A stretch of DNA of 64,000 nucleotides from Halioglobus japonicus. Lineage in GTDB: Bacteria; Pseudomonadota; Gammaproteobacteria; Pseudomonadales; Halieaceae. Made by a program: the position numbers and the translations under genes. The notes beneath the pieces are model-generated. The model was not told where the DNA came from. It did not search any database and was given only the letters and a program-made list of their open reading frames with translations. Location of the stretch: positions 249,224 to 313,223 of the forward strand of contig CACSIL010000045.1 of NCBI GenBank assembly GCA_902705825.1, given 5' to 3'. Each line of letters begins with the position of its first letter. Position 1 is the first letter of the stretch. Shown here in pieces: positions 25,342 to 34,669 of this stretch.

Positions 25342-25959
25342 TTACAGGGGAGAGGACCAGGTGCTATCGTTTTTATCCAGCGGGATATCACCGTTAAAAT
25401 ACATCGGCATAGGGTCGTATCGCAGTACCTGAGACGCGCCCTCCTCCGAGGTAAAGAACCCCCAGATCGTGAGTTCCTTTATCTGGCAAATAAACGGCGC
25501 TTCACTGATGAATTCGCGCAGTGTGTTACCAAACTCGTACCACTCGGAGTCCGATGCCTCGTCTTCCAGTGCTTCGAGAATCTCAAGCTGTTGCTCTGCA
25601 CTTAATTGGTCGAACGATGTTCCATACTCTTGTGGGATGCGGGTTTCGATATCCGCCAAACCCGCACTGAAAATGGCCAGCTCGCCCTCGTTCAGCCAGT
25701 TTGCAACCATCAACTCGATATATTGTGGAACGCCCGCATCAATGGCTCCGGGCGTATCCGTGCGAGGAATAATGGTCTCTGCCATCGCCGCCACAATTTT
25801 CCGTTGTGCGGGAGTGAAATAATCGACCGGTGTCGTATTGTAGTCGGGCGCATTGGCCAGATAGGTGGTCTGCTCAACACTGAGGGTGAACCCCAGTTGG
25901 CTGGCGCTGACACCGGAGATCAGAATAGCGGTACATTGCAGGAACTCGCGTCGATTCAT
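25342..25959 (-). CDS. Gluconate 2-dehydrogenase subunit 3-family protein, Tat-exported
   Basis: A 205-residue small subunit of FAD sugar dehydrogenases. It begins MNRREFLQCTAILISGVSAS, a twin-arginine signal (RREFLQ) followed by a hydrophobic segment. The mature part has the Gluconate_2-dh3 signature: FTPAQRKIVAAMAETIIPRT with GVPQYIELMVANW. In known complexes this subunit carries the flavoprotein through the Tat system and assists its maturation. It precedes the GMC gene by 17 bp on the same strand, so the two are one transcriptional unit. The Tat signal tells us oxidation happens outside the cytoplasm. Confidence 0.88.
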   Translation of the reverse strand: MNRREFLQCTAILISGVSASQLGFTLSVEQTTYLANAPDYNTTPVDYFTPAQRKIVAAMAETIIPRTDTPGAIDAGVPQYIELMVANWLNEGELAIFSAGLADIETRIPQEYGTSFDQLSAEQQLEILEALEDEASDSEWYEFGNTLREFISEAPFICQIKELTIWGFFTSEEGASQVLRYDPMPMYFNGDIPLDKNDSTWSSPL

Positions 25960-25968
25960 AATTACCTC

Positions 25969-26226
25969 TCAGCGTCTACGAATTATTTTGAACAGAACAG
26001 GGATAATGAGTATGGCTGCAGCTACTGACAGGCAAACCAGCAAGCGGTGTTCATATACCCCGAGGTAGTATCCCGCTGCCTTGAACCCTGAGTAGCCCCA
26101 ATAAACCGCATCGACCCCAGTGAGGTGGTATAACTCATAGAACATATCAGCGGTTGCGGGCAGTGCAAAGTACAAATAGAGTGCTGCCAGAATGGCAATG
26201 ATCCACTGCCGTTTTGAAATTAGCAT
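25969..26226 (-). CDS. Small membrane protein of unknown function in sugar-oxidation cluster
   Basis: An 85-residue protein with two hydrophobic helices (QWIIAILAALYLYFALPA and LLVCLSVAAAILIIPVLF), joined by a tyrosine-rich loop (YELYHLTGVDAVYWGYSG), and a basic end IRRR. I do not recognise the family. It lies 9 bp upstream of the Tat-exported small subunit gene, so it is surely cotranscribed with the dehydrogenase. It could anchor the complex or pass electrons on, but it shows no heme-binding CxxCH, so this is speculation. Confidence 0.6.
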   Translation of the reverse strand: MLISKRQWIIAILAALYLYFALPATADMFYELYHLTGVDAVYWGYSGFKAAGYYLGVYEHRLLVCLSVAAAILIIPVLFKIIRRR

Positions 26227-26279
26227 TACAGTATTCTCATCGTTATTGTTTCTGTATTCAGTTTATCTGCCGTCATACT

Positions 26280-27122
26280 TTAAATCCGGGCGCGGATAAA
26301 TTCGATTCCTGAACGATACACCTCTTCTTCAGACGCGAATGCATTGCGCCAGACATTTGCCGCCGCAGCAAGATTAGGATCGGCCGTACCGAAGGACTCG
26401 ATCACCAGCCAACCAGTGTAATTGATTTCATGTAAGGCAGCGAAATTGGCTTCCCAGTCGACCTGCCCGGTGCCCAGCGTGCCGCGATGGCTTTCACTGA
26501 GATGTACATGATTTGTCACGTCCTTGATATTGCGCAAGGCTTCACGCGGGTCGGGATCTTCGATATTGGCGTGGTGTGTATCGTAGTGTACGCCGACGTT
26601 GTCCAGGCCCACCTGCTCCACCATACGTCGACACTCCTCTGAGGTGTTGATCAAAAATACCTCAAAGCGATTGAGAAACTCCAGCCCCAGACGCACGCCT
26701 GCCTGCTGCGCATATTCACCGCAGATTCGCAGATACTCAGCGGACCAGTCCCACTCTTGCTCGGTGGCCGCGGTTCCGGTGAAATATTTATGTGCCTGAT
26801 ACATCCCGCCAATCAGGATGTCGCTGCCGATAAGCTGTGTGTCATCGATACTTTTTTTCAGGTTGTCGATGGCCGCAGCTCGCACAGAGCGCTCTGGTGA
26901 GATGGGATTGGTCTCCAGTGTGACAAACGCCGAAGCCGTGCGCTCCAAGCCGAGGTCGTCACAGGCGGCAGCCATCGTTTTCAGCTCAGAGTCTGTCTGG
27001 CCAGACATGGGAATTTCAACACCGTCGTAGCCCGCCGCCGCCAGTGACTCAAACACGGGTATCTGTGCGGTGCTTGTTTCAACGCCCCACAACAGCATAT
27101 TCATGCCTATTTTTACATTCAT
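26280..27122 (-). CDS. Sugar epimerase/isomerase, D-tagatose 3-epimerase-like
   Basis: A 280-residue TIM-barrel protein of the xylose-isomerase-like superfamily. The four metal ligands expected for D-tagatose/D-psicose 3-epimerases are visible: Glu in LGLEFLNRFE, Asp in VHYDTHHANIED, His in NHVHLSESHRGTLG, and Glu in LVIESFG. It would use Mn2+ or Co2+ to epimerise or isomerise a keto sugar. It is in the same run as the GMC dehydrogenase, MFS transporter and a second TIM-barrel protein. A keto sugar made by the dehydrogenase is a reasonable substrate, which is inference. Confidence 0.85.
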   Translation of the reverse strand: MNVKIGMNMLLWGVETSTAQIPVFESLAAAGYDGVEIPMSGQTDSELKTMAAACDDLGLERTASAFVTLETNPISPERSVRAAAIDNLKKSIDDTQLIGSDILIGGMYQAHKYFTGTAATEQEWDWSAEYLRICGEYAQQAGVRLGLEFLNRFEVFLINTSEECRRMVEQVGLDNVGVHYDTHHANIEDPDPREALRNIKDVTNHVHLSESHRGTLGTGQVDWEANFAALHEINYTGWLVIESFGTADPNLAAAANVWRNAFASEEEVYRSGIEFIRARI

Positions 27123-27136
27123 GAAAACAAACCCTG

Positions 27137-28465
27137 TCAGTGCTGGTGCGTGCTGCCTGCCGCACCCATTGTTTCAATCTGGTGACCACCCTTTCTGCGA
27201 TCTGCCAACCATATCAGCCCAAATACCGGTAATAACAGCAGCGGCACGTACGCCACCGACTGAAACGACTCAACCGAGGCATAGCGCACGACTTCCTGCA
27301 TGTGCTCAGGAGAAAGCCCGGCCAGCTTGTCAGCGCCGCCCGCCGCCTGTGCCTTGGCCGCATCGAAGATTGCGCCCATCTTTGGCAGTACGAACTGTAT
27401 CGACATTCCGCCGGCAAACCCCATCAACCCCATGGCCATAGCGCCACCGCGCGGGAATCGCTCAGCGACAATCGCCAACATGGTAGGCCACAGATAACAC
27501 ACCCCGATGCCCCACACAGTCGCGGCGGCAAATGCCAAAATCGGTGATGTCGCAAGGCTAAGCAGGTACAAGCCAATTCCGGCAAACAGGCAGCTGACAA
27601 ACATCAGGCCTATGGACGAAATACGGGCAACGATAGGCCCGGCAAAGTGGCGCATAACAAACATTAACGCACTGACGTAGACCAACAGCAAAATGCCCTG
27701 CATACCCACAATGTTGGACAGTGAGATATTCACCCATTGTCCCGGTGCGAGCTCTGCCGCTGCGGTCAGATACATGCAGACCCAGAACACCCAGAACAGT
27801 GGCCGCTTCAGCAGCTCAGTGAACATCTCTGCGTAGCCGACACCGGCGGCGACTCGCTCGGTGACAGGAAATGTCGATGTAGCGACCATCCACGCCAGCA
27901 CCAATGCCGGCAACATCAGTACCAGCATATTCAGCTCCCAGGGCAGCCCCATACTGGTAATAGCGACACCTAATAAGCCGCCTACAACAATGCCGGCCGG
28001 CCACCACGCGTGCAGAATATTCAGGCGGTGTGCCTTTTCTTCAGGATACAGCGCCGCCACCATAGGGTTGGATGCGGCCTCTACCGCGCCCCAACCGAGG
28101 CCGGTGAGCAACAGGCTGATGAGTACGACAGTTTCCACGGTTGAGTCGACGGGCAAGGTGGTAGCGAGCAGCAGCCCCGCAGCACCGGCGATGTAGCCAA
28201 GTGCAGACAGCAGCAACATTCGCTTCATGCCAATCAGGTCCACCAGAGCACTGCCAAACAGCAGTGTCAGCGCAAATCCTGTAAATGTGGCACCCAGTGC
28301 CTCGCCGAGCAGTGCGGCTGAATTGGCCAGATCAATCTGGTTGTAGATATCATCCTGCAGATTGGAAGCGATATTCGCGCGAACAGCAAACCCCAGTCCG
28401 ATCATGAAAATGGACAGGTTGCCCACATAGTACAGGCGCTTACGATTCAGCGTTTGCCCGGTCAT
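27137..28465 (-). CDS. MFS sugar transporter (FucP/GluP-like)
   Basis: A 442-residue, twelve-helix major facilitator. The N-terminal half has FGSALVDLIGMKRMLLLSAL, the MFS loop 2-3 motif, and LLLTGLGWGAVEAASNPMVA, which resembles the glucose/galactose/fucose-H+ symporter group. The C-terminal half has VWGIGVCYLWPTMLAIVAER and GAMAMGLMGFAGG. It starts with ATG after a GGGAG site. Placed between two sugar epimerase/isomerase genes, it probably imports the sugar or keto sugar processed by the cluster. Confidence 0.85.
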   Translation of the reverse strand: MTGQTLNRKRLYYVGNLSIFMIGLGFAVRANIASNLQDDIYNQIDLANSAALLGEALGATFTGFALTLLFGSALVDLIGMKRMLLLSALGYIAGAAGLLLATTLPVDSTVETVVLISLLLTGLGWGAVEAASNPMVAALYPEEKAHRLNILHAWWPAGIVVGGLLGVAITSMGLPWELNMLVLMLPALVLAWMVATSTFPVTERVAAGVGYAEMFTELLKRPLFWVFWVCMYLTAAAELAPGQWVNISLSNIVGMQGILLLVYVSALMFVMRHFAGPIVARISSIGLMFVSCLFAGIGLYLLSLATSPILAFAAATVWGIGVCYLWPTMLAIVAERFPRGGAMAMGLMGFAGGMSIQFVLPKMGAIFDAAKAQAAGGADKLAGLSPEHMQEVVRYASVESFQSVAYVPLLLLPVFGLIWLADRRKGGHQIETMGAAGSTHQH

Positions 28466-28520
28466 ACTCTACTCCCTTATTTTATGTAATCTGGAAAGGC
28501 GTGGCGGTGGACCTGGATGA

Positions 28521-29576
28521 TTAATCCAGGCCCAGGATGCGCCGGTTGCTGGCGTCATCCGCGACGCCACCGGCAAAATCATCAAACGCGCGCTCGGTAG
28601 TGCGAATAATATGATGGTTGATGAAATCTACCCCTTCTCTGGCGCCATCCTCTGGATGCTTCAGACAGCACTCCCATTCCAGTACCGCCCAACCCTCAAA
28701 GCCGTAGCGTGCAAACTGGCTAAAGATACCGCTGAAATCCACCTGGCCGTCCCCCAGCGAACGGAAGCGTCCGGCGCGATCCGTCCAATCCTGGTAGCCG
28801 CCGTACACACCGCTGCGACCATTGGGATTAAACTCCGCATCCTTTACATGAAACATCTTGATGCGCTCATGGTAGAAGTCAATAAATTGAATGTAATCCA
28901 GTTGCTGCAGTACGAAATGACTGGGGTCGTACAGAATATTGCAGCGCGCGTGGTTACCGGTGGCTTCCAGAAAACGTTCAAAGGTGACGCCGTCATGTAA
29001 ATCCTCGCCGGGGTGTATTTCATAGCACAGGTCCACGCCCGCGCTGTCAAACGCATTGAGAATGGGCAACCAGCGCTCAGCCAGTTCGCGAAACCCTGTT
29101 TCTACCAAGCCCTGTGGACGTTGTGGCCAGGGATAGAATGTGTGCCATAACAATGCACCGGAAAACGTCGCATGCGCCTGGAGGCCAAGGTTCTGACTGG
29201 CACGTGCCGCCAGCATGAGTTGCTGTACTGCCCATTCCTGCCGCGCTTTCGGGTTGCCGTGTACAGCGGCGGGGGCAAAGCCGTCAAACTGTTCATCGTA
29301 TGCCGGGTGAACAGCCACCAACTGACCCTGCAAGTGGGTGGATAGCTCGGTGATCTCTATGCCATTGTTGGCGCAGATCCCCGTTATTTCATCGCAGTAA
29401 TCTTTACTCTGTGCCGCTTGTTCCAGATCGATCAGGCCCGCTTCCCAGGTCGGAATCTGCACGCCCTTGTAGCCCAGGTCTGCGGCCCAGCGGGTAATGC
29501 TATCCAACTTGTCAAAGGGCGCCTCAGCGCCTGTAAACTGCGCGAGGAATATGGCTGGGCCTTTCATACGAGACAT
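28521..29576 (-). CDS. Sugar phosphate isomerase/epimerase family TIM-barrel protein
   Basis: A protein of about 351 residues of the AP-endonuclease-2/xylose-isomerase-like family. Metal-site residues appear in LCYEIHPGEDLHDG (Glu), NILYDPSHFVLQQLDY (Asp, His), KMFHVKDAEFNPNG (His, Asp) and VLEWECCLKH (Glu). It is longer than the tagatose-epimerase type and resembles the group that includes YcjR, an epimerase of 3-keto-glycosides in E. coli. I chose ATG 29576, with GAGGTAAG upstream; the 26-residue extension is not family-like. It lies between the MFS and Gfo/Idh/MocA genes. Confidence 0.85.
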   Translation of the reverse strand: MSRMKGPAIFLAQFTGAEAPFDKLDSITRWAADLGYKGVQIPTWEAGLIDLEQAAQSKDYCDEITGICANNGIEITELSTHLQGQLVAVHPAYDEQFDGFAPAAVHGNPKARQEWAVQQLMLAARASQNLGLQAHATFSGALLWHTFYPWPQRPQGLVETGFRELAERWLPILNAFDSAGVDLCYEIHPGEDLHDGVTFERFLEATGNHARCNILYDPSHFVLQQLDYIQFIDFYHERIKMFHVKDAEFNPNGRSGVYGGYQDWTDRAGRFRSLGDGQVDFSGIFSQFARYGFEGWAVLEWECCLKHPEDGAREGVDFINHHIIRTTERAFDDFAGGVADDASNRRILGLD

Positions 29577-29613
29577 GATACTTACCTCTTTATTGTTTCT
29601 TTTATCCGATGTG

Positions 29614-30771
29614 TCAACGTCGCTCGAACGCGTGCCACTTGATATTGCTGGCACTGGCGGCGACCGCTAACTCGATAAACGTCATGCCGCGTATTGCCGC
29701 GTCGATACCCGGGCAGTCGGCAGCGCGTTCATCGGTGGCGCGGCCTTCCTCACGTGCGCGAATTTGTCCGGCAAACGCCAGGTAGATGTTAGCAAAGGCT
29801 TCCAGGTAGCCCTCGGGGTGTCCCATCGGCGTGCGGGTATTGGCCGCTGCCAATTCACTCAGGTACGGTCCGCCGGCACGCAGCATTTCAGTGGGGCGAT
29901 CCGCCCATTTCAGCCACAGTGTATTGGGTTCCTGTTGCCGCCACTCAAGTCCGCCCCGCTCTCCATAGATGCTGATCTTGAGCGCGTTTTCCTCGCCAAC
30001 ACACACCTGGCTTGCGTGCAGTATGCCGCGCGCGCCGTTGGCAAATCGCAACAGCACAGCGCCGTCGTCGTCCAGCGGTCTGCCCGGTACAAATGCGGTG
30101 AGGTCTGAACAGATCGCGGCAATGGACTCCCCACTGACATACTCTGCAAGGTTCGCAGCATGTACTCCGATATCGCCCATGCAACTGCTGATTCCAGCCT
30201 GAGCCGGGTCCAGCCGCCAGGCAGCCTGCTTGTTGTCAGTATCTTCTTCTTTAGCTGCCAGCCAACCCTGTGGATATTCCACCACGACCTTGCGGATATT
30301 GCCGAGCTCTCCGGCAGCCACCCTCGCCCGTGCCTCCTTGACGAGGGGATAGCCGGTGTAGGTGTGAGTCAGGCCATAGAGCAGTCCTGTTTCTGTGACC
30401 AACTCTCTCAGTCGAATGGCCTCATTGAGATTCAGGGTGGCGGGCTTGTCAGACAGCACATGGAAACCGCTGCGCAAAGCAGCCTCGGCGACGGGAAAAT
30501 GTTGATGGTTGGGGGTGACTATCGCAACAAACTGCATGCGTTGATCAGCTGGCAGTGCTGCCTCCGCTGACATCATCGTGTGAAAGTCGTCGTAGACCCT
30601 TTCCGGCGGCAGGTATAACGCCGCTCCCGAGCGTTGGGAACGCTCTGGGTCACTGCTGAACGCGCCACACACCAGTTCAATCTCGCCGTCCAGTGCGGCC
30701 GCCATACGGTGCACAGCGCCTATGAACGCGCCCTCCCCGCCGCCTACCATTCCCATTCTTATTTTTGTCAT
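29614..30771 (-). CDS. Gfo/Idh/MocA-family NAD(P)-dependent oxidoreductase
   Basis: A protein of about 385 residues with an N-terminal Rossmann fold ([20 protein letters not shown]) and the family motif in [14 protein letters not shown], where a Lys-Pro pair marks the active-site side. The C-terminal domain includes [20 protein letters not shown] with the catalytic Asp/His pair. Such enzymes oxidise or reduce sugars at C1, C2 or C3. In 3-keto-glycoside routes a member of this family interconverts keto and hydroxy forms. It is the promoter-proximal gene of the leftward cluster, facing the divergent PAS-AraC regulator. ATG 30771 was preferred; an in-frame GTG lies two codons upstream. Confidence 0.88.
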   Translation of the reverse strand: MTKIRMGMVGGGEGAFIGAVHRMAAALDGEIELVCGAFSSDPERSQRSGAALYLPPERVYDDFHTMMSAEAALPADQRMQFVAIVTPNHQHFPVAEAALRSGFHVLSDKPATLNLNEAIRLRELVTETGLLYGLTHTYTGYPLVKEARARVAAGELGNIRKVVVEYPQGWLAAKEEDTDNKQAAWRLDPAQAGISSCMGDIGVHAANLAEYVSGESIAAICSDLTAFVPGRPLDDDGAVLLRFANGARGILHASQVCVGEENALKISIYGERGGLEWRQQEPNTLWLKWADRPTEMLRAGGPYLSELAAANTRTPMGHPEGYLEAFANIYLAFAGQIRAREEGRATDERAADCPGIDAAIRGMTFIELAVAASASNIKWHAFERR

Positions 30772-30896
30772 GAACACCCTCTACTGCAATCAAGCGCCGT
30801 CAGGCGCTGCAACGCCCGGATACTCCCACCAATGGCAGGGGAAGTCTTGTATATAATCCTCTATAATTTGAATAATTTCGGCTGGAGCGCTATATA

Positions 30897-31634
30897 TTGA
30901 CAAAGCTTGTCTACCCATCGCTGGACGGAGCAGAGCAGAACTTTGCCATGCTGGACCTGATCCCCGATACCCATGCGTGGATAAAGGATGTGGATGGCTA
31001 TTTTGTTTACGGCAACCGGTTGTTTTTTGAACGATTCGGCTTTGCCTCACTGCAAGGGCTTTTGGGTAAAACGGATTACGATCTCGCGCCTGCAGCGATG
31101 GCGGAAAAATACTGCAGTGATGATGAGCGGGTGCTCAATGGCAGCCCGGTGAACGAGCGGTTGGAGCTAATTACGGCTGAGGGACAACCCAGCGATTGGT
31201 TTCTCACCTCCAAATGGCCAATCTACGATTTAGAAGAGCACGTCATTGGCAGTTTCGGTATCAGTCGCCATCTCAACAAGACGGAAGGCAGAGCCATCCC
31301 TTTTCGGGAACTGCGCACACCAATTGCTTACATCAACGAGCATTTTGCCAGCAACATCTCTGTTGAATCGCTGGCGGGCGCCTGCGGTATTTCTGTCAGT
31401 GCATTGGAACGGCGTTTTAAAAAACACCTCAATAGAACACCCCATCAGTACATCATTGATGTGCGTCTGGACAACGCCCGCCGTATGCTGCGAGAAACCG
31501 ACAAACCCATTGGCACGATAGCGCTGGAAACCGGTTTCGCCGACCACAGTCATTTTACACGGGCATTTTCCTGCAAATTTGGTCTCGCGCCGAGCAGAGA
31601 TCGGCGCGAGCAGAGCCGCACTCAGCCGGGATAG
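30897..31634 (+). CDS. PAS-AraC family transcriptional regulator
   Basis: A 245-residue regulator with an N-terminal PAS domain (residues 14-125: MLDLIPDTHAWIKDVDGYFV, LGKTDYDLAPAAMAEKYCSD, GSFGISRHLNKTEG) and a C-terminal AraC-type double helix-turn-helix (VESLAGACGISVSALERRFK, PIGTIALETGFADHSHFTRA). The start is a TTG at 30897 with GGAG nine bases upstream. It is divergent from the sugar-oxidation cluster, with a 125-bp AT-rich gap, so it most likely controls that cluster in response to a ligand or redox state sensed by PAS. Its 3' end overlaps the convergent DHH gene by 13 bp. Confidence 0.88.
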   Translation: MTKLVYPSLDGAEQNFAMLDLIPDTHAWIKDVDGYFVYGNRLFFERFGFASLQGLLGKTDYDLAPAAMAEKYCSDDERVLNGSPVNERLELITAEGQPSDWFLTSKWPIYDLEEHVIGSFGISRHLNKTEGRAIPFRELRTPIAYINEHFASNISVESLAGACGISVSALERRFKKHLNRTPHQYIIDVRLDNARRMLRETDKPIGTIALETGFADHSHFTRAFSCKFGLAPSRDRREQSRTQPG

Positions 31635-32578
31635 GCCTGCTGAAATGCGTCGACGAAATCCTGCAGGCGGTCCAGCGGTAAGTCGTTGATACCCGCCGCC
31701 CCTGCCCGGCCGCCACCCGTTGGGAACTGCATACACAGATCCGCCGCGCCCTGCTTGTTGTTCATAGGCGCGCGAACGCTGATCAGGTAGTTACCCTTGG
31801 CATTGATCGTCAAAACGGCATGCGCACGGGCGGGGTTACTGGTAGCCAGATCATTACTGTAGACACCACTAACACGGCGTGCCCAGGGCTCATCAGGTAA
31901 CAGGAATACAGCCGAACCCGGCTTGGCCTGCAATGGCTCTAGCGCCTCGGCATTTGCCATATCTTCGCGATAGCCGGTGCTGAGCTTTTCGAAGTCGGGT
32001 GAATTGTGCACAAAATCCAGCGGTCCCTCTGCCGCATACAGGCGCAGGTACAGTTCCTGTGGATCGAAGTGTAAATCCTCAATAGTGGGGCCATAGCCGT
32101 TGTAATTGATATATGTACCGAGGTTTTCCAGTGATGTGAGATCCTGCGGCGAGATATCCAGCCCTTTTGCCAGAGTTCTGGCGGTATTGTGGAGATTGTC
32201 ACCAAATGCGCCTGTGACCGCCCAATCGAGATGGCTGCCCTCAAGGTACCCATTCACCAGCGCAGCCGTGCACACTTCAGGTGACTCATTCACAATCGCT
32301 GTCAGGTTGGCGTGATCGGGAATATCACCGGGAAAGTGATGGTCTACGTAAAACACAGAAGCACCCTGCTCCAGCGCTTTGTCCAGCGCGCTACGGTTTT
32401 TGTCCATTGATACATCCAGGACTGTTATCAGGTCACCAGCAGCGGCATCCACTTTCCCCAATAAATTGATGTCCCGTTTGACGCCTGTTACCAGTGTTGC
32501 CTCGCGCGGTTCGGCCTTGCGTAATTGAAGCAGAGCGCAGATGCCATCGGCATCTCCGTTGAAAAGGTCGTAATTCAT
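31622..32578 (-). CDS. DHH/DHHA1-family phosphoesterase
   Basis: A 318-residue DHH-superfamily phosphoesterase. Motif I is FNGDADGICALLQL, the namesake DHH is in VFYVDHHFPGD, and the C-terminal DHHA1 domain ends in TGGGRAGAAGIN. Family members hydrolyse short oligonucleotides, cyclic dinucleotides or 3'-phosphoadenosine 5'-phosphate (PAP). It lies just after sat and cysC on the same strand, and PAP is the by-product of PAPS use, so PAP hydrolysis is an attractive role. That assignment comes from the neighbourhood, not from a specific motif. Confidence 0.85.
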   Translation of the reverse strand: MNYDLFNGDADGICALLQLRKAEPREATLVTGVKRDINLLGKVDAAAGDLITVLDVSMDKNRSALDKALEQGASVFYVDHHFPGDIPDHANLTAIVNESPEVCTAALVNGYLEGSHLDWAVTGAFGDNLHNTARTLAKGLDISPQDLTSLENLGTYINYNGYGPTIEDLHFDPQELYLRLYAAEGPLDFVHNSPDFEKLSTGYREDMANAEALEPLQAKPGSAVFLLPDEPWARRVSGVYSNDLATSNPARAHAVLTINAKGNYLISVRAPMNNKQGAADLCMQFPTGGGRAGAAGINDLPLDRLQDFVDAFQQAYPG

Positions 32579-32596
32579 AGTGTCACCAAAAGAATG

Positions 32597-32622
32597 GGCG
32601 CCAGCCGTTGATGTCTGGCGCC
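32597..32622 (-). terminator. Hairpin after sat
   Basis: GGCGCCAG and CTGGCGCC form a perfect 8-bp stem with a ten-base loop, lying between the sat stop and the DHH gene start. On the minus strand it is followed by CATTCTTTT, a weak T-rich tail. It may end or attenuate sat transcription before the DHH gene. Confidence 0.5.
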
Positions 32623-32631
32623 GGGGTGGAT

Positions 32632-33819
32632 TTAGTTGTCCAGCGTCTGGTAATAATCCGACAGGATTTTCGCTACTTCAGGGCGGGAAAACTCGGGCGG
32701 TGGTGCGATACCCTTACCCAACATTTCACGCACAGCAGTACCTGACAGCAGGACGAAATCATCCTTGGTGTGGTCTGGCACATCGCGCATCATTACTACC
32801 TTGTTCAGCTTCTTGCTGTACGCCGTGTGATCGGCACCGAAGATCTCCAGTTCCAACGCGCCTTTGGGCACCTCTTCTTCGAAGATAGTCTGGGCGTCAA
32901 AGCCGCCGTAATAATCGCCTACACCGGCATGGTCGCGGCCGACAATAAGGTGGGTACAGCCGCAGTTCTGGCGAAAGACAGCGTGCAGCACGGCTTCGCG
33001 CGGGCCAGCGTACAACATATCAAAACCGTAACCGGTAACCATGACAGTATTCGCCGGGAAGTAGATTTCCACCATTTTGCGGATAGCGGCGTCGCGAACG
33101 TCAGCGGGGATATCACCAGGCTTCAATTTGCCCAGCAACATGTGAATCAGCACGCCGTCTGCGTTCAACTGTTCCATGGCCATGCGGCACAGCTCTTCGT
33201 GCGCGCGGTGCATGGGGTTACGAGTCTGGAATGCTACGACCTTCTCCCAACCGTGCTCAGCGATTTCATTGCGAATTTCAACCGCGGTGCGGAAGGTATC
33301 GGGGAAGTCGGTCTGGAAGTAGGAAAAGTTCAACACCTGAATAGGACCGGACAACATAGTGCGTCCAAGGCTGTCGAAGGTTGCGACGCCGGGGTGCTTG
33401 GGATCCTTGGTGCGGAAGATTTTTTCTGACATGAAGGCGATCTGGTCGTCACTGACCTGCTCCACCGCTTCGACATCCATCACAGCCAGTACCGGATTAC
33501 CCTTTACGTTGGGATCGCGCAGGGCGATACGGGTACCGGCTTTTACATCTGTATCGGATGTCATGTTCACAATGGGTACAGGGAAGAACAGACCGTCTAC
33601 GGTGTGCATCTTGTCTGCCACGCTGAGTGAGTCAGCGAGATTCATATAACCGGTCAGCGGGTTGAAATAACCGCCGCCGAGCATTACGGCGTTGGCTGCG
33701 GCAGCTGAGTTAAGCAGCAGTGAAGGCAGGGTTTCGGCCTCTGCTTGCAGTGCTTCGCGCTCTGCGTTGTCGTAGACAAAAAGCGGGTTGAGCTCATCGG
33801 AGCCGTGTGGCTTGATCAT
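32632..33819 (-). CDS. sat: Sulfate adenylyltransferase (single-chain Sat)
   Basis: A protein of about 395 residues of the single-subunit ATP sulfurylase family, making adenosine 5'-phosphosulfate from sulfate and ATP. The nucleotide-binding FQTRNPMHRAHEELCRMAME is clear, with the second motif LIVGRDHAGVGDYYGGFDAQ and, near the N-terminus, MLGGGYFNPLTGYMNLADSL. The usual E. coli-type CysDN pair is replaced by this one-chain enzyme. I chose ATG 33819 (MIKPHGSDELNPLFVYD), with AGGAG upstream. It follows cysC by 13 bp, and the pair with CysC yields PAPS. Confidence 0.94.
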   Translation of the reverse strand: MIKPHGSDELNPLFVYDNAEREALQAEAETLPSLLLNSAAAANAVMLGGGYFNPLTGYMNLADSLSVADKMHTVDGLFFPVPIVNMTSDTDVKAGTRIALRDPNVKGNPVLAVMDVEAVEQVSDDQIAFMSEKIFRTKDPKHPGVATFDSLGRTMLSGPIQVLNFSYFQTDFPDTFRTAVEIRNEIAEHGWEKVVAFQTRNPMHRAHEELCRMAMEQLNADGVLIHMLLGKLKPGDIPADVRDAAIRKMVEIYFPANTVMVTGYGFDMLYAGPREAVLHAVFRQNCGCTHLIVGRDHAGVGDYYGGFDAQTIFEEEVPKGALELEIFGADHTAYSKKLNKVVMMRDVPDHTKDDFVLLSGTAVREMLGKGIAPPPEFSRPEVAKILSDYYQTLDN

Positions 33820-33832
33820 CGTGTTCTCCTGT

Positions 33833-34450
<618 letters not shown>

Positions 34451-34470
34451 GTTTGAACTCTCCGTCAATG

Positions 34471-34595
34471 TATTGGTGCCAATAAGCCCACTTCACGCAG
34501 GCCTGTGGATTTCGTCGGCGCGATAGAGTAATGCCATATCCTCCACATGTAAAACAGGATATTATGGATCATTCTACCGGTTTTACCGATACCGG
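34471..34595. promoter_or_regulatory. Intergenic control region between cysC and LysR gene
   Basis: In the 219-bp gap between the divergent cysC and LysR genes, TATTGG-TG-CCAATA at 34471-34484 is a near-palindrome 20 bp before the cysC start. CCGGT and ACCGG at 34577-34595 form a second inverted repeat nearer the LysR gene. Either could be bound by the LysR protein; this is inferred from position and symmetry only. Confidence 0.35.
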
Positions 34596-34669
34596 GCCGC
34601 CGCTGAGGTAATGCCGCGCTGTTCGCAGGCGCACAGGGCCTCTGCGCCGAACGTTTTTGTGGGGAATAG

